Below, one piece after another: positions 42,747 to 54,388 of a DNA stretch of 64,000 nucleotides. Under the pieces are notes generated by a model. The model searched no databases, had not been told where the DNA came from, and saw only the letters and a program-made list of their open reading frames with translations. Numbering within the stretch: the stretch's first letter is position 1; every line of letters starts with the position of its first letter. This DNA is from Dromaius novaehollandiae (taxonomy: Eukaryota; Chordata; Aves; Casuariiformes; Dromaiidae): the NCBI RefSeq assembly GCF_036370855.1, contig NC_088106.1:30580501-30644500 (forward strand), in the 5' to 3' direction. The position numbers and the translations under genes were made by a program.

Positions 42747-43173
42747 GTGAGCTGTGCTGCTGCAAGGCAGGCAGGCAGCGTGGGCGGCAGTGGCGGGTGT
42801 GGGCACTGCTTGGGTCTGCCTTGATGCAGCGCTTCAGGGTGAGGCTGGGGGAGAAGAAGTCCCCCTCACCCCGTAGCCCGTAGCCCACCCGGTGCCTTTT
42901 CCCCAGCCTTCCTTGCCCTCGCTGGCTGGCAACGCCCTTCCCCCAGGACCTCCCCTGCTCCAGGGGAAGCATTGCTGGGCAAAGCCAGAGCCGGAAGGGA
43001 GTCTTTTAGGGGGGCCTTTACACTGCCTCGCAAATGGGGCTTCTGCTGCTTCCTTGCAGCCTTCAAGAAGCCTGGGCAGCTCTTTGGCTCTCCACCTCCA
43101 CAGCTTTCCTGCTTTCTCCTCCCTTTGTCTCCAGGAAAGGTCCCGAGCTCCAGGTCTCTTTCCTTTGTAGAAC

Positions 43174-44400
43174 ATGACAGCAGAAGAAGACTTTCCAGGC
43201 GGCAGCGGCAGCGCCAGCTCTTCCTCTGGTGCCAGCACCAGCCGGCTGCCTCAGGCAACACCACCGGATGCCTCTGAAGACCTGCTGTGCACCATCTGCC
43301 TGGACACAGTGGACAACGCCGCCTACGTCGCCTTCTGCATGCACAGGTTCTGCTTTGGCTGTATCCGGCAGTGGTCAGCCACCAGAGCCCAGTGCCCGCT
43401 CTGCCAGCGGCCCTTCAGCTCCATCCTCCACACCGTGCGAGCTGACGACGACTTCCAGGAGTACCACGTGCAGCGCTCCGACAGCAGCTCATCCCATGGC
43501 TGGCGAGGAGGGAGATCGGGTTCCCGCTCTGCGGCAAGGAGGCGGCACCGCTCGTCAGCGCCCCGGCACAGCAGCTCCTCCTCCAGCAGCTCGTCTGATG
43601 ACCATCGAGGAGGGAGATCGGGTTCCCGCTCTGCGGCAAGGAGGCGGCACCGCTCGTCAGCGCCCCGGCACAGCAGCTCCTCCTCCAGCAGCTCCTCCTC
43701 CAGCAGCGATGGTGGCCACGCTGGGTCCCCCGAGAGGGCCCGAAGCAGGTCTCCAAGGCATGATCACCATGGCCACAACTGGCTTCAGCATGTAGCGAGG
43801 GGCTATGACTTCCCCAGGAGGAGCAGGCTGCGACAGAGCAGGGCTCAGGCTGCTGCTCCTGCCAGCCCTTGGGAAAGATCCCGAGCCGGGGGCCGATTGC
43901 GGCGCAGGTCACGCAGCACTGGTGGCAGCAGGAGATGGGAAGCAGCTGCTGCAGGCTGGCACCAGCATGCCTCCCCGTCGTGGGGCCACCAGGTCCCCGG
44001 GCAGGAGGACGCTCCCGGGCCCTCCTACGCCAGCTCTGCTCAGGCTCCTGTGCCAACAGCTTCTCACAGGCAAACCTCCGAGAGCTCTGCCCAGGAGCCA
44101 GCCAGCTCTGCCCCCGCAGCGCACACCCTGCCCCCGGCGTGGGGCCAAGCACGGCAGGAGCAGCAAAGGGGCCGCAGCAGCAGAAGGCAGCGCAGAAGAC
44201 ACGTGGAGCCTTCGCCTGCCCGGGAGAGCCACCGCAGCAGGTCCCCCAGGCGAGGCGATGAGCAGGTCCCCTCGGGGAGCACCGAGCGCCGTCAACGGGG
44301 ACAAGTGCACGAGAGATGGGATTACTCCAGGGAAAGGCACGGAGCAAGGCGCTCATCCCGGTGGAGGTCCCGCAGCCGGCCCAGGCGCAGGGGCTGGTAG
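43174..44400 (+). CDS. TOPORS-like: B4: TOPORS-like, intact RING (408 aa)
   Basis: The RING is unchanged. The RS tail carries HGWRGG at the start of the first repeat, SRLRQSRAQ (a mix of the B1 and B3 forms), PPAWGQ, RRRHVE and SSRWRSRS. Two 34-residue repeats are present. Confidence 0.85.
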   Translation: MTAEEDFPGGSGSASSSSGASTSRLPQATPPDASEDLLCTICLDTVDNAAYVAFCMHRFCFGCIRQWSATRAQCPLCQRPFSSILHTVRADDDFQEYHVQRSDSSSSHGWRGGRSGSRSAARRRHRSSAPRHSSSSSSSSSDDHRGGRSGSRSAARRRHRSSAPRHSSSSSSSSSSSSDGGHAGSPERARSRSPRHDHHGHNWLQHVARGYDFPRRSRLRQSRAQAAAPASPWERSRAGGRLRRRSRSTGGSRRWEAAAAGWHQHASPSWGHQVPGQEDAPGPSYASSAQAPVPTASHRQTSESSAQEPASSAPAAHTLPPAWGQARQEQQRGRSSRRQRRRHVEPSPARESHRSRSPRRGDEQVPSGSTERRQRGQVHERWDYSRERHGARRSSRWRSRSRPRRRGW

Positions 44401-44529
44401 CACACCGTGCAAAAGGAGCAACCCCAAAGCTTGCCCCTTGCCAGCGCACTTCAGGGCACTGCAGTGAGCCCTGGGAAAGAAAAGGATCCTTCATGCCCCT
44501 ACCAGTAAACAGGGTTTTCCTTGAGCTTC

Positions 44530-44824
44530 AGAGGGATTGCTTGTGTTCCATCATGCGCCCCTTGCCTCTTGTGCTGTCCCTGGGCACCGCTGGGAAGAGT
44601 CTGGCCCCGTCTTCCTAACTCCCCAGCCCCCAGCAGGGATTTCTGCACCTGGAGAAGATCCCCCTGAGCCTCCTCTTCTCCAGCCTGGACTCTCCCAGCT
44701 CCCTCAGCCTCTTCTCGGGCAACCGAGGCTCCAGGCCCTTCATCAGCTGCGTGGCCCTTGGCTGGACTCGCTCCCGTTCGACCATGTCCCCCTTGTCCTG
44801 GGAGCCCAGAACTGCTCCTAGGAC
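44530..44824 (-). mobile_element. CR1 fragment b, U4
   Basis: Same fragment. Confidence 0.8.
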
Positions 44825-45007
44825 TCCTGTCATGGTCTCCCCAGTATTGTCGGGGCAGGTGCTGCCATGGGGGCTCCAGCACATCAGCCCCCTCCCAAGC
44901 TGGCCCTGGGTGCCTCCCCCTACCCCGGGCCCCGGGGTTTCTTGAGCAGGGAGAGGGCAGTGGGGCCTGGTGCTGAGAGCGTGGGGGGACAACCATGGGG
45001 AGCTGAG

Positions 45008-45308
45008 CTGCTGTGGGGTGGGGCGGGGAGGCCGTGGGGCCCGTGGCTGGAGCTGTTCCGGGGGCAGTGTGGCAGCTGGGTTGTCCAGCATGGCTGCGGG
45101 GGCTGGAGCCCCTCGGCCTGCCCGCAGCCAGCCGGGGCTGAGCGCGGGCAGGGCGGGAGCCGGAGGGCAGCAGGGCACCGAGGCAGAGCATGGGAAGGGC
45201 CAGAGGGTGAGCAGAGATGGCTTCTCACTGCTGGCCGTGCTCTGGCCCCAGGTGTGTCCCGGGGCTGCGTGCGTGGAGGGGAGGCTGAGGGAGACTCCTC
45301 CACAAAGC
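45008..45308 (+). repeat. Right inverted-repeat arm, U4
   Basis: Shares the 6-G run upstream (near 44985) with the start of the window, unlike the 7-G run of full units. Confidence 0.8.
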
Positions 45309-45527
45309 CTCTTACAGCCTCTCCTGGGCAAAGAGCCACTGGCAGCGTTTGGGGAAAGCCCCCGGCCCTCTGCGGGCTCTGCACCCTCGCTGGGGCCACC
45401 CAGGCGGCCGCGCTGCCCCAAGGGTGCAGGGGCATTTGAGGCAGGAGCTCCCGTGTCCCTGCAGGGCACACTGGGGACGAAGCCTCGGGAAGGGTCGCTC
45501 CCCACCTCTTTCTTGTGCCCGTAGTGG

Positions 45528-45534
45528 GCACTGC
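45528..45534. other. Deletion junction with 7-base filler, U4 to U5
   Basis: The sequence downstream of B is joined through cccgtag to the A upstream sequence (tgggcactgc). It is identical to the junction at 579-585, so the two shortened units share one origin. Confidence 0.85.
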
Positions 45535-46067
45535 TTGGGTCTGCCTTGATGCAACGCTTCAGGGTGAGGATGGGGGAGAAGAAGAAGACGCGAGGGGGCC
45601 CCTTTCCCCATGCAGACCAGAGGACAGGCCTCAGCTGCCGTCCCTGCAGAGAGCCTGGTTCCTCGGCACGCCTTAGCCCACCCGCTCCCTCTGCCCTGGG
45701 CTTCCTTGGCCTCACTGGGTGGGGAGCACCTTTCCCCTGGGACCGTCTCTGCTCAAGGGGAAGTGTTCTTGGGGGGAAACCCAGGCCTTGTTGTCTGCCT
45801 TGACTTCAGGAAGGCTGCGCTGTACCTCAGCGGTCAAGACGGGCCCCAGTCCTCTTCAACACAACCTCAGCCCTTCTGGGACTCTCTGATTGTCAGAGTC
45901 GGGGGGCCTCTCGCATGACTTGCTAATGGTGCTTGTGCTGCTTCCTCGCAGCCCTGAAGAAGACTGGGCAGCTCCTTGGCTCTTGACTCCCACAGCTTTT
46001 CTGCTTTCTCCACCCTTCGTTGCCAGGACAGCTCACACAAGCTCTCTGTCTCTTTCCTTTCTAGCAC

Positions 46068-46829
46068 ATGATGTCTTCAGAAGAGGACACCAGCTTTTCC
46101 CCTGGTGCCAGCACCAGCCGGCTGCAGCAGGAAATGCCGCCAGATGCCTCCAAAGACCTGCGGTGCTCCATCTGCCTCAACACACTTGACGACACCGCCT
46201 ACGTCACTGTCTACACGCACCGGTTCTGCTACGGCTGCATCCGGCAGTGGTCAGCCACCAGAGCCCAGTGCCCGCTCTGCCAGCGGCCTTTCCGCTCCGT
46301 CCACACGGGGCCACCTGACCACAGCTCCCAGGCGGATGGCACCAGGCGCTCCTTGGCTGGCCAGCGACGAGGGAGAGTTCATTCCCGCTCTGCAGCGAGC
46401 ACAGCCCGAAGCAGGTCCCCCAGGGGCAACTGCGATGGCCCTAGCAGGCTTCCGCGCCAGAGGGGCTGTGACTCCCCAGCGAGGAGCAGGCGGTGGCCGA
46501 GCAGGGCTCAGGCAACCGCTCATGCTAACCGCTGGGCAAGACCCCCAGCCAGGGGCCGATTACGGCAGAGGTCCCGCAGCACCCGCGGCAGCAGACGGGA
46601 AGCACCTTCTCCAGGCTGCCACCGCAGCAGGTCCCCCAGGAGAGGCAACGACCTCCACGAGGGATTTATACTCAGGGCGGTTCGCGAGACCCCAGCTTGC
46701 TGGGGGAGGCAGAGGAGCATGGCTCACAGTGACATGCTAGCTCCTAACGTCAAAATGGAAGTGGTGGCCTTATTTCTTATATTCTCATGCAACATTCTGT
46801 TATTTTTCCATTTCCACACATTCTTCTAG
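46068..46829 (+). CDS. TOPORS-like: A5: TOPORS-like, Tyr49 RING, no 5' module (253 aa)
   Basis: Q67 and FRSV as in A4. Private changes are R-to-C at about 122 (GNCDG) and M-to-I in GFILRA; the tail is HTFF. Like A1 it sits directly after the deletion junction, so the usual noncoding exon is absent and expression is doubtful. A weaker donor-like cttcag|ggtgag remains near 45563. Acceptor AG at 46063-46064. Confidence 0.75.
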   Translation: MMSSEEDTSFSPGASTSRLQQEMPPDASKDLRCSICLNTLDDTAYVTVYTHRFCYGCIRQWSATRAQCPLCQRPFRSVHTGPPDHSSQADGTRRSLAGQRRGRVHSRSAASTARSRSPRGNCDGPSRLPRQRGCDSPARSRRWPSRAQATAHANRWARPPARGRLRQRSRSTRGSRREAPSPGCHRSRSPRRGNDLHEGFILRAVRETPACWGRQRSMAHSDMLAPNVKMEVVALFLIFSCNILLFFHFHTFF

Positions 46830-47008
46830 AACCCCCCACTTCCAGCAGCTGCCTGGGGCCTCGGGGCAGATCCGGACGAGGGCAGCGGGAGCTGCAGTGC
46901 CCATCGCTGGCAAACACCAGGCTGAAACAACGCAGCAGACTCGAGCAGACAGCCTGGGTGCCTGTGAGCCTCCTGTGCCTGCTGCTGTGTTGGGCCAGGT
47001 GCTTAATT

Positions 47009-47014
47009 AATAAA
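47009..47014 (+). terminator. Poly(A) signal of A5
   Basis: AATAAA 180 bases after the stop. Confidence 0.75.
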
Positions 47015-47391
47015 AGGCAGGCAGCACCCGCTGCCTGCAACCAACACCCTTGCCTCTGTGCTGACTTTGTTCAGCCCTCAGCTCACAGACGAGAGCGACC
47101 AGCCTTGAAAAAGCCCCAAGGCGGCGCTGGCAGAGAGAGCTGCCCGGGCCTCCGCACCGGCCTCCAAACTCTGCAAGGGCTGCAAGCGCTGACGAGCCAG
47201 CTTTCCGGCAGGAGCTAACATCTGTCCCGATGGACTGGGGCCGGTCCAGATTTGGCTCTGTGCAAAACAGCCACGTGCCCCAGGGACCGGGGAAGTCGGG
47301 ACACACCATCTCCATTCCTCCCTGGAAATACAGATTTTATTCCGCCAAGGGCAGCTGTGCCCTGCAAAGCCTCCGGCTCCTGCCAGGAAGG

Positions 47392-47692
47392 GCTTTGTGG
47401 AGGAGTCTCCCTCAGCCTCCCCTCCACGCACACAGCCCCAGGACACACCTGGGGCCAGAGCACGGCCAGCAGTGAGAAGCCATCTCTGCTCACCCTCTGG
47501 CCCTTCCCATGCTCTGCCTCGGTGCCCTGCTGCCCTCCAGCTCCCGCCCTGCCCGCGCTCAGCCCCGGCTGGCTGCGGGCAGGCCGAGGGGCTCCAGCCC
47601 CCGCAGCCATGCCGGGCAACCCAGCTGCCACACTGCCCCCAGAACAGCTCCAGCCACGGGCCCCACCGCTGGAAGGTCCCTCCCCACAGCAG
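47392..47692 (-). repeat. Left inverted-repeat arm, U5 (unpaired)
   Basis: U5 has no B gene or right arm, so this arm has no partner within its own unit. It has the 4-bp deletion. Confidence 0.8.
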
Positions 47693-47995
47693 CCTGACAG
47701 CAGGCTCCAGCCCTCGGCACTGGCTTCAGCTCTTTCTCCCTGGGGCTCTTGCTGCTTGGGACTGCGCCAGGCTTCACGCTGCCTTCACTGGCAGTCGGGG
47801 GCTGATGTCTGTGCACACCTCCGACTTGCTGGGTTAAATGTGCCCCCTGTCTTGAGGAAGGGAACAAAGAGGGTGCAGGCAAGGACATGCCCGCGCCTTG
47901 TCTGCACTCCTAGGCCTCCATGGCCTGCAGCAGCCTCACCTGGGGCCTCCCCCACACCCTGCCCACGGGCCCCGGAGCCCAGTTCAGCTTACCCC

Positions 47996-48350
47996 GGGAG
48001 CATCTCTCCTCTGAGGACAGGCTGAGGGAGCTGCCACTGTTGAGGGAGAGGCTAAAGAGGACGGGGCCAGGCTCTTTGCAGTGGCCCAGGCACAGGACGA
48101 GAGGCAGCAGGCACCAACACAAACATAGGCACTTCCGTCTGACCATGAGGAAAGCCTTTCTCACTGTGAGGGCAACTGAGCTCTGGTTGCCCACAGAGCT
48201 TGGGGAGTCTCCAGCCTTGGAGCTATTCAAATGCCACCTCGACAGCTTCCTGGGCAATGTGCTCTAGGTGACCCTGCTTGAGCACGGGGGTGGCACTCCA
48301 TGACCTCCACAGGTGCCTTCCAACCTCAACCGTTCTCTGACCCCGTGACT
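47996..48350 (+). mobile_element. CR1 fragment a, U5
   Basis: Same fragment and boundaries. Confidence 0.85.
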
Positions 48351-48358
48351 GTGAAAAT

Positions 48359-49089
48359 AGTGCCCCAACTCCTCAATGCCGCACATGCGTTTTATGGCCC
48401 AGGCTTTGTGGGGGTGGGTGGAGGAAAGGCAGGGAAGGCGGTCCTGTTCTCCTGGGCAGAAAACATTGTGCGGTTCACCAACACAACTCTGGCTGAATTT
48501 GGTCACCCTGACGGTTGGCAGCATCCAGCTTGAACTCCACTGAAAGAGGAGAAGAGGAGAAATAACTCGGCAAGTCTGAGCTTTGCACTAACATCCAGCC
48601 TCCGACTGCCAGTGCAGCCAAGGCAAAGCCGGGCACAGCCCCAAGCAGCAACAGCCCCACGCGGAAAGAGCCCAAGCACACGCCGAGGGCTGAAGCCTGC
48701 TCTCCAAGGGACTGTGCAAGCCCAGGGCTGCTCCTGCAGCCTGGGCGTCTTTGGGGTGTGGCCCCGAGAGCCCTGTGACGTCACCAGAGAGTTCCTGTGA
48801 CTCCCGTGACATCACCGCTTGGAGGCAGCCGCACAGTGGGGACCCCCGCACTTAGCCCCAAGCTCCGCGCTGGGTGGCACGCGAGGCGTCCAGGGCCCAG
48901 CAGGGTAACGGCTTTGCGTTTGGGGCTTTGCTCTGCGGCCAGCAGCAGCTCTGCCTGGCTGACTCGGGGGCTGTGGACCCCGCGCGGCTGCTGTCCAGCG
49001 GCCGGGGGCGCCCAGAGGGTGCCAAGAGTGTTGGGGAGCCCTGAAGGCTCACGGGGTGTTCCCTGTTGTGCACGGACTGACGTCTGCAG
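48359..49089 (+). promoter_or_regulatory. A6 5' module: B-type promoter fused to A-type exon
   Basis: The left part is B-type: it has the extra ~120 bp and a perfect CRE at 48776-48783. From about 48990 it is A-type (cagcggccgggggcgcc, then gagtgttgg). The switch lies in a near-identical tract shared by both modules. Donor at 49089/49090; acceptor AG at 49681-49682. Confidence 0.7.
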
Positions 49090-49685
49090 GTGAGCTGTGC
49101 TGCTGCAAGGCAGGCAGGCAGCGTGGGCGGCAGTGGCGGGTGTGGGCACTGCTTGGGTCTGCCTTGATGCAACGCTTCAGGGTGAGGCTGGGGGAGAAGA
49201 AGAAGACGCGAGGGGGCCCCTTTCCCCATGCAGACCAGAGGACAGGCCTCAGCTGCCGTCCCTGCAGAGAGCCTGGTTCCTCGGCACGCCTTAGCCCACC
49301 CGCTCCCTCTGCCCTGGGCTTCCTTGGCCTCACTGGGTGGGGAGCACCTTTCCCCTGGGACCGTCTCTGCTCAAGGGGAAGTGTTCTTGGGGGGAAACCC
49401 AGGCCTTGTTGTCTGCCTTGACTTCAGGAAGGCTGCGCTGTACCTCAGCGGTCAAGACGGGCCCCAGTCCTCTTCAACACAACCTCAGCCCTTCTGGGAC
49501 TCTCTGATTGTCAGAGTCGGGGGGCCTCTCGCATGACTTGCTAATGGTGCTTGTGCTGCTTCCTCGCAGCCCTGAAGAAGACTGGGCAGCTCCTTGGCTC
49601 TTGACTCCCACAGCTTTTCTGCTTTCTCCACCCTTCGTTGCCAGGACAGCTCACACAAGCTCTCTGTCTCTTTCCTTTCTAGCAC

Positions 49686-50447
49686 ATGATGTCTTCAGAA
49701 GAGGACACCAGCTTTTCCCCTGGTGCCAGCACCAGCCGGCTGCAGCAGGAAATGCCGCCAGATGCCTCCAAAGACCTGCGGTGCTCCATCTGCCTCAACA
49801 CACTTGACGACACCGCCTACGTCACTGTCTACACGCACCGGTTCTGCTACGGCTGCATCCGGCAGTGGTCAGCCACCAGAGCCCAGTGCCCGCTCTGCCA
49901 GCGGCCTTTCCGCTCCGTCCACACGGGGCCACCTGACCACAGCTCCCAGGCGGATGGCACCAGGCGCTCCTTGGCTGGCCAGCGACGAGGGAGAGTTCAT
50001 TCCCGCTCTGCAGCGAGCACAGCCCGAAGCAGGTCCCCCAGGGGCAACCGCGATGGCCCTAGCAGGCTTCCGTGCCAGAGGGGCTGTGACTCCCCAGCGA
50101 GGAGCAGGCGGTGGCCGAGCAGGGCTCAGGCAACCGCTCATGCTAACCGCTGGGCAAGACCCCCAGCCAGGGGCCGATTACGGCAGAGGTCCCGCAGCAC
50201 CCGCGGCAGCAGACGGGAAGCACCTTCTCCAGGCTGCCACCGCAGCAGGTCCCCCAGGAGAGGCAACGACCTCCACGAGGGATTTATGCTCAGGGCGGTT
50301 CGCGAGACCCCAGCTTGCTGGGGGAGGCAGAGGAGCATGGCTCACAGTGACATGCTAGCTCCTAACGTCAAAATGGAAGTGGTGGCCTTATTTCTTATAT
50401 TCTCATGCAACATTCTGTTATTTTTCCATTTCCACAGGTTCTTCTAG
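49686..50447 (+). CDS. TOPORS-like: A6: TOPORS-like, Tyr49 RING, under hybrid module (253 aa)
   Basis: Q67, FRSV and PPDHSS. Private change R-to-C at about 133 (LPCQRG). The tail is HRFF. It is the only A copy with a complete CRE palindrome upstream. Confidence 0.8.
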   Translation: MMSSEEDTSFSPGASTSRLQQEMPPDASKDLRCSICLNTLDDTAYVTVYTHRFCYGCIRQWSATRAQCPLCQRPFRSVHTGPPDHSSQADGTRRSLAGQRRGRVHSRSAASTARSRSPRGNRDGPSRLPCQRGCDSPARSRRWPSRAQATAHANRWARPPARGRLRQRSRSTRGSRREAPSPGCHRSRSPRRGNDLHEGFMLRAVRETPACWGRQRSMAHSDMLAPNVKMEVVALFLIFSCNILLFFHFHRFF

Positions 50448-50626
50448 AACCCCCCACTTCCAGCAGCTGCCTGGGGCCTCGGGGCAGATCCGGACGAGGG
50501 CAGCGGGAGCTGCAGTGCCCATCGCTGGCAAACACCAGGCTGAAACAACGCAGCAGACTCGAGCAGACAGCCTGGGTGCCTGTGAGCCTCCTGTGCCTGC
50601 TGCTGTGTTGGGCCAGGTGCTTAATT

Positions 50627-50632
50627 AATAAA
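50627..50632 (+). terminator. Poly(A) signal of A6
   Basis: AATAAA 180 bases after the stop. Confidence 0.75.
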
Positions 50633-51009
50633 AGGCAGGCAGCACCCGCTGCCTGCAACCAACACCCTTGCCTCTGTGCTGACTTTGTTCAGCCCTCGGC
50701 TCACAGACGAGAGCGACCAGCCTTGAAAAAGCCCCAAGGCGGCGCTGGCAGAGAGAGCTGCCCGGGCCTCCGCACCGGCCTCCAAACTCTGCAAGGGCTG
50801 CAAGCGCTGACGAGCCAGCTTTCCGGCAGGAGCTAACATCTGTCCCGATGGACTGGGGCCGGTCCAGATTTGGCTCTGTGCAAAACAGCCACGTGCCCCA
50901 GGGACCGGGGAAGTCGGGACACACCATCTCCATTCCTCCCTGGAAATACAGATTTTATTCCGCCAAGGGCAGCTGTGCCCTGCAAAGCCTCCGGCTCCTG
51001 CCAGGAAGG

Positions 51010-51310
51010 GCTTTGTGGAGGAGTCTCCCTCAGCCTCCCCTCCACGCACACAGCCCCAGGACACACCTGGGGCCAGAGCACGGCCAGCAGTGAGAAGCCA
51101 TCTCTGCTCACCCTCTGGCCCTTCCCATGCTCTGCCTCGGTGCCCTGCTGCCCTCCAGCTCCCGCCCTGCCCGCGCTCAGCCCCGGCTGGCTGCGGGCAG
51201 GCCGAGGGGCTCCAGCCCCCGCAGCCATGCCGGGCAACCCAGCTGCCACACTGCCCCCAGAACAGCTCCAGCCACGGGCCCCACCGCTGGAAGGTCCCTC
51301 CCCACAGCAG
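51010..51310 (-). repeat. Left inverted-repeat arm, U6
   Basis: Pairs with 54868-55168. Confidence 0.8.
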
Positions 51311-51613
51311 CCTGACAGCAGGCTCCAGCCCTCGGCACTGGCTTCAGCTCTTTCTCCCTGGGGCTCTTGCTGCTTGGGACTGCGCCAGGCTTCACGCTGC
51401 CTTCACTGGCAGTCGGGGGCTGATGTCTGTGCACACCTCCGACTTGCTGGGTTAAATGTGCCCCCTGTCTTGAGGAAGGGAACAAAGAGGGTGCAGGCAA
51501 GGACATGCCCGCGCCTTGTCTGCACTCCTAGGCCTCCATGGCCTGCAGCAGCCTCACCTGGGGCCTCCCCCACACCCTGCCCACGGGCCCCGGAGCCCAG
51601 TTCAGCTTACCCC

Positions 51614-51968
51614 GGGAGCATCTCTCCTCTGAGGACAGGCTGAGGGAGCTGCCACTGTTGAGGGAGAGGCTAAAGAGGACGGGGCCAGGCTCTTTGCAGT
51701 GGCCCAGGCACAGGACGAGAGGCAGCAGGCACCAACACAAACATAGGCACTTCCGTCTGACCATGAGGAAAGCCTTTCTCACTGTGAGGGCAACTGAGCT
51801 CTGGTTGCCCACAGAGCTTGGGGAGTCTCCAGCCTTGGAGCTATTCAAATGCCACCTCGACAGCTTCCTGGGCAATGTGCTCTAGGTGACCCTGCTTGAG
51901 CACGGGGGTGGCACTCCATGACCTCCACAGGTGCCTTCCAACCTCAACCGTTCTCTGACCCCGTGACT
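51614..51968 (+). mobile_element. CR1 fragment a, U6
   Basis: Shares the 'agcttcctgggc' variant with U5, which links U5 and U6. Confidence 0.85.
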
Positions 51969-51976
51969 GTGAAAAT

Positions 51977-52707
51977 AGTGCCCCAACTCCTCAATGCCGC
52001 ACATGCGTTTTATGGCCCAGGCTTTGTGGGGGTGGGTGGAGGAAAGGCAGGGAAGGCGGTCCTGTTCTCCTGGGCAGAAAACATTGTGCGGTTCACCAAC
52101 ACAACTCTGGCTGAATTTGGTCACCCTGACGGTTGGCAGCATCCAGCTTGAACTCCACTGAAAGAGGAGAAGAGGAGAAATAACTCGGCAAGTCTGAGCT
52201 TTGCACTAACATCCAGCCTCCGACTGCCAGTGCAGCCAAGGCAAAGCCGGGCACAGCCCCAAGCAGCAACAGCCCCACGCGGAAAGAGCCCAAGCACACG
52301 CCGAGGGCTGAAGCCTGCTCTCCAAGGGACTGTGCAAGCCCAGGGCTGCTCCTGCAGCCTGGGCGTCTTTGGGGTGTGGCCCCGAGAGCCCTGTGACGTC
52401 ACCAGAGAGTTCCTGTGACTCCCGTGACATCACCGCTTGGAGGCAGCCGCACAGTGGGGACCCCCGCACTTAGCCCCAAGCTCCGCGCTGGGTGGCACGC
52501 GAGGCGTCCAGGGCCCGGCAGGGTCACGGCTTTGCGTTTGGGGCTTTGCTCTGCGGCCAGCAGCAGCTCTGCCTGGCTGACTCGGGGGCTGTGGACCCCG
52601 CGCGGCTGCTGACCCGCAGGTGAGGGTGCCCAGAGGGTGCCAAGAGCGTTGGGGAGCCCTGAAGGCTCACGGGGTGTTCCCCGTTGTGCACGGACTGACG
52701 TCTGCAG
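51977..52707 (+). promoter_or_regulatory. B5 5' module with a perfect CRE
   Basis: TGACGTCA at 52394-52401. Donor at 52707/52708; acceptor AG at 53130-53131. Confidence 0.65.
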
Positions 52708-53134
52708 GTGAGCTGTGCTGCTGCAAGGCAGGCAGGCAGCGTGGGCGGCAGTGGCGGGTGTGGGCACTGCTTGGGTCTGCCTTGATGCAGCGCTTCAGGG
52801 TGAGGCTGGGGGAGAAGAAGTCCCCCTCACCCCGTAGCCCGTAGCCCACCCGGTGCCTTTTCCCCAGCCTTCCTTGCCCTCGCTGGCTGGCAACGCCCTT
52901 CCCCCAGGACCTCCCCTGCTCCAGGGGAAGCATTGCTGGGCAAAGCCAGAGCCGGAGGGGAGTCTTTTAGGGGGGCCTTTACACTGCCTCGCAAATGGGG
53001 CTTCTGCTGCTTCCTTGCAGCCTTCAAGAAGCCTGGGCAGCTCTTTGGCTCTCCACCTCCACAGCTTTCCTGCTTTCTCCTCCCTTTGTCTCCAGGAAAG
53101 GTCCCGAGCTCCAGGTCTCTTTCCTTTGTAGAAC

Positions 53135-54259
53135 ATGACAGCAGAAGAAGACTTTCCAGGCGGCAGCGGCAGCGCCAGCTCTTCCTCTGGTGCCAGCACC
53201 AGCCGGCTGCCTCAGGCAACACCACCGGATGCCTCTGAAGACCTGCTGTGCACCATCTGCCTGGACACAGTGGACAACGCCGCCTACGTCGCCTTCTGCA
53301 TGCACAGGTTCTGCTTTGGCTGTATCCGGCAGTGGTCAGCCACCAGAGCCCAGTGCCCGCTCTGCCAGCGGCCCTTCAGCTCCATCCTCCACACCGTGCG
53401 AGCTGACGACGACTTCCAGGAGTACCACGTGCAGCGCTCCGACAGCAGCTCATCCCATGGCTGGCGAGGAGGGAGATCGGGTTCCCGCTCTGCGGCAAGG
53501 AGGCGGCACCGCTCGTCAGCGCCCCGGCACAGCAGCTCCTCCTCCAGCAGCTCCTCCTCCAGCAGCGATGGTGGCCACGCTGGGTCCCCCGAGAGGGCCC
53601 GAAGCAGGTCTCCAAGGCATGATCACCATGGCCACAACTGGCTTCAGCATGTAGCGAGGGGCTATGACTTCCCCAGGAGGAGCAGGCTGCGACAGAGCGG
53701 GGCTCAGGCTGCTGCTCCTGCCAGCCCTTGGGAAAGATCCCGAGCCGGGGGCCGATTGCGGCGCAGGTCACGCAGCACTGGTGGCAGCAGGAGATGGGAA
53801 GCAGCTGCTGCAGGCTGGCACCAGCATGCCTCCCCGTTGTGGGGCCACCAGGTCCCCGGGCAGGAGGACGCTCCCGGGCCCTCCTACGCCAGCTCTGCTC
53901 AGGCTCCTGTGCCAACAGCTTCTCACAGGCAAACCTCCGAGAGCTCTGCCCAGGAGCCAGCCAGCTCTGCCCCCGCAGCGCACACCCTGCCCCCGGCGCG
54001 GGGCCAAGCACGGCAGGAGCAGCAAAGGGGCCGCAGCAGCAGAAGGCAGCGCAGAAGACGCGTGGAGCCTTCGCCTGCCCGGGAGAGCCACCGCAGCAGG
54101 TCCCCCAGGCGAGGCGATGAGCAGGTCCCCTCGGGGAGCACCGAGCGCCGTCAACGGGGACAAGTGCACGAGAGATGGGATTACTCCAGGGAAAGGCACG
54201 GAGCAAGGCGCTCATGCCGGTGGAGGTCCCGCAGCCGGCCCAGGCGCAGGGGCTGGTAG
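53135..54259 (+). CDS. TOPORS-like: B5: TOPORS-like, intact RING, one RS repeat lost (374 aa)
   Basis: One of the two 102-bp repeats is missing (374 against 408 aa), a clean in-frame contraction. The RING is unchanged. It has HGWRGG, SRLRQSGAQ, HASPLWG and SCRWRSRS, combining B3 and B4 features. Confidence 0.85.
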   Translation: MTAEEDFPGGSGSASSSSGASTSRLPQATPPDASEDLLCTICLDTVDNAAYVAFCMHRFCFGCIRQWSATRAQCPLCQRPFSSILHTVRADDDFQEYHVQRSDSSSSHGWRGGRSGSRSAARRRHRSSAPRHSSSSSSSSSSSSDGGHAGSPERARSRSPRHDHHGHNWLQHVARGYDFPRRSRLRQSGAQAAAPASPWERSRAGGRLRRRSRSTGGSRRWEAAAAGWHQHASPLWGHQVPGQEDAPGPSYASSAQAPVPTASHRQTSESSAQEPASSAPAAHTLPPARGQARQEQQRGRSSRRQRRRRVEPSPARESHRSRSPRRGDEQVPSGSTERRQRGQVHERWDYSRERHGARRSCRWRSRSRPRRRGW

Positions 54260-54388
54260 CACACCGTGCAAAAGGAGCAACCCCAAAGCTTGCCCCTTGC
54301 CAGCGCACTTCAGGGCACTGCAGTGAGCCCTGGGAAAGAAAAGGATCCTTCATGCCCCTACCAGTAAACAGGGTTTTCCTTGAGCTTC

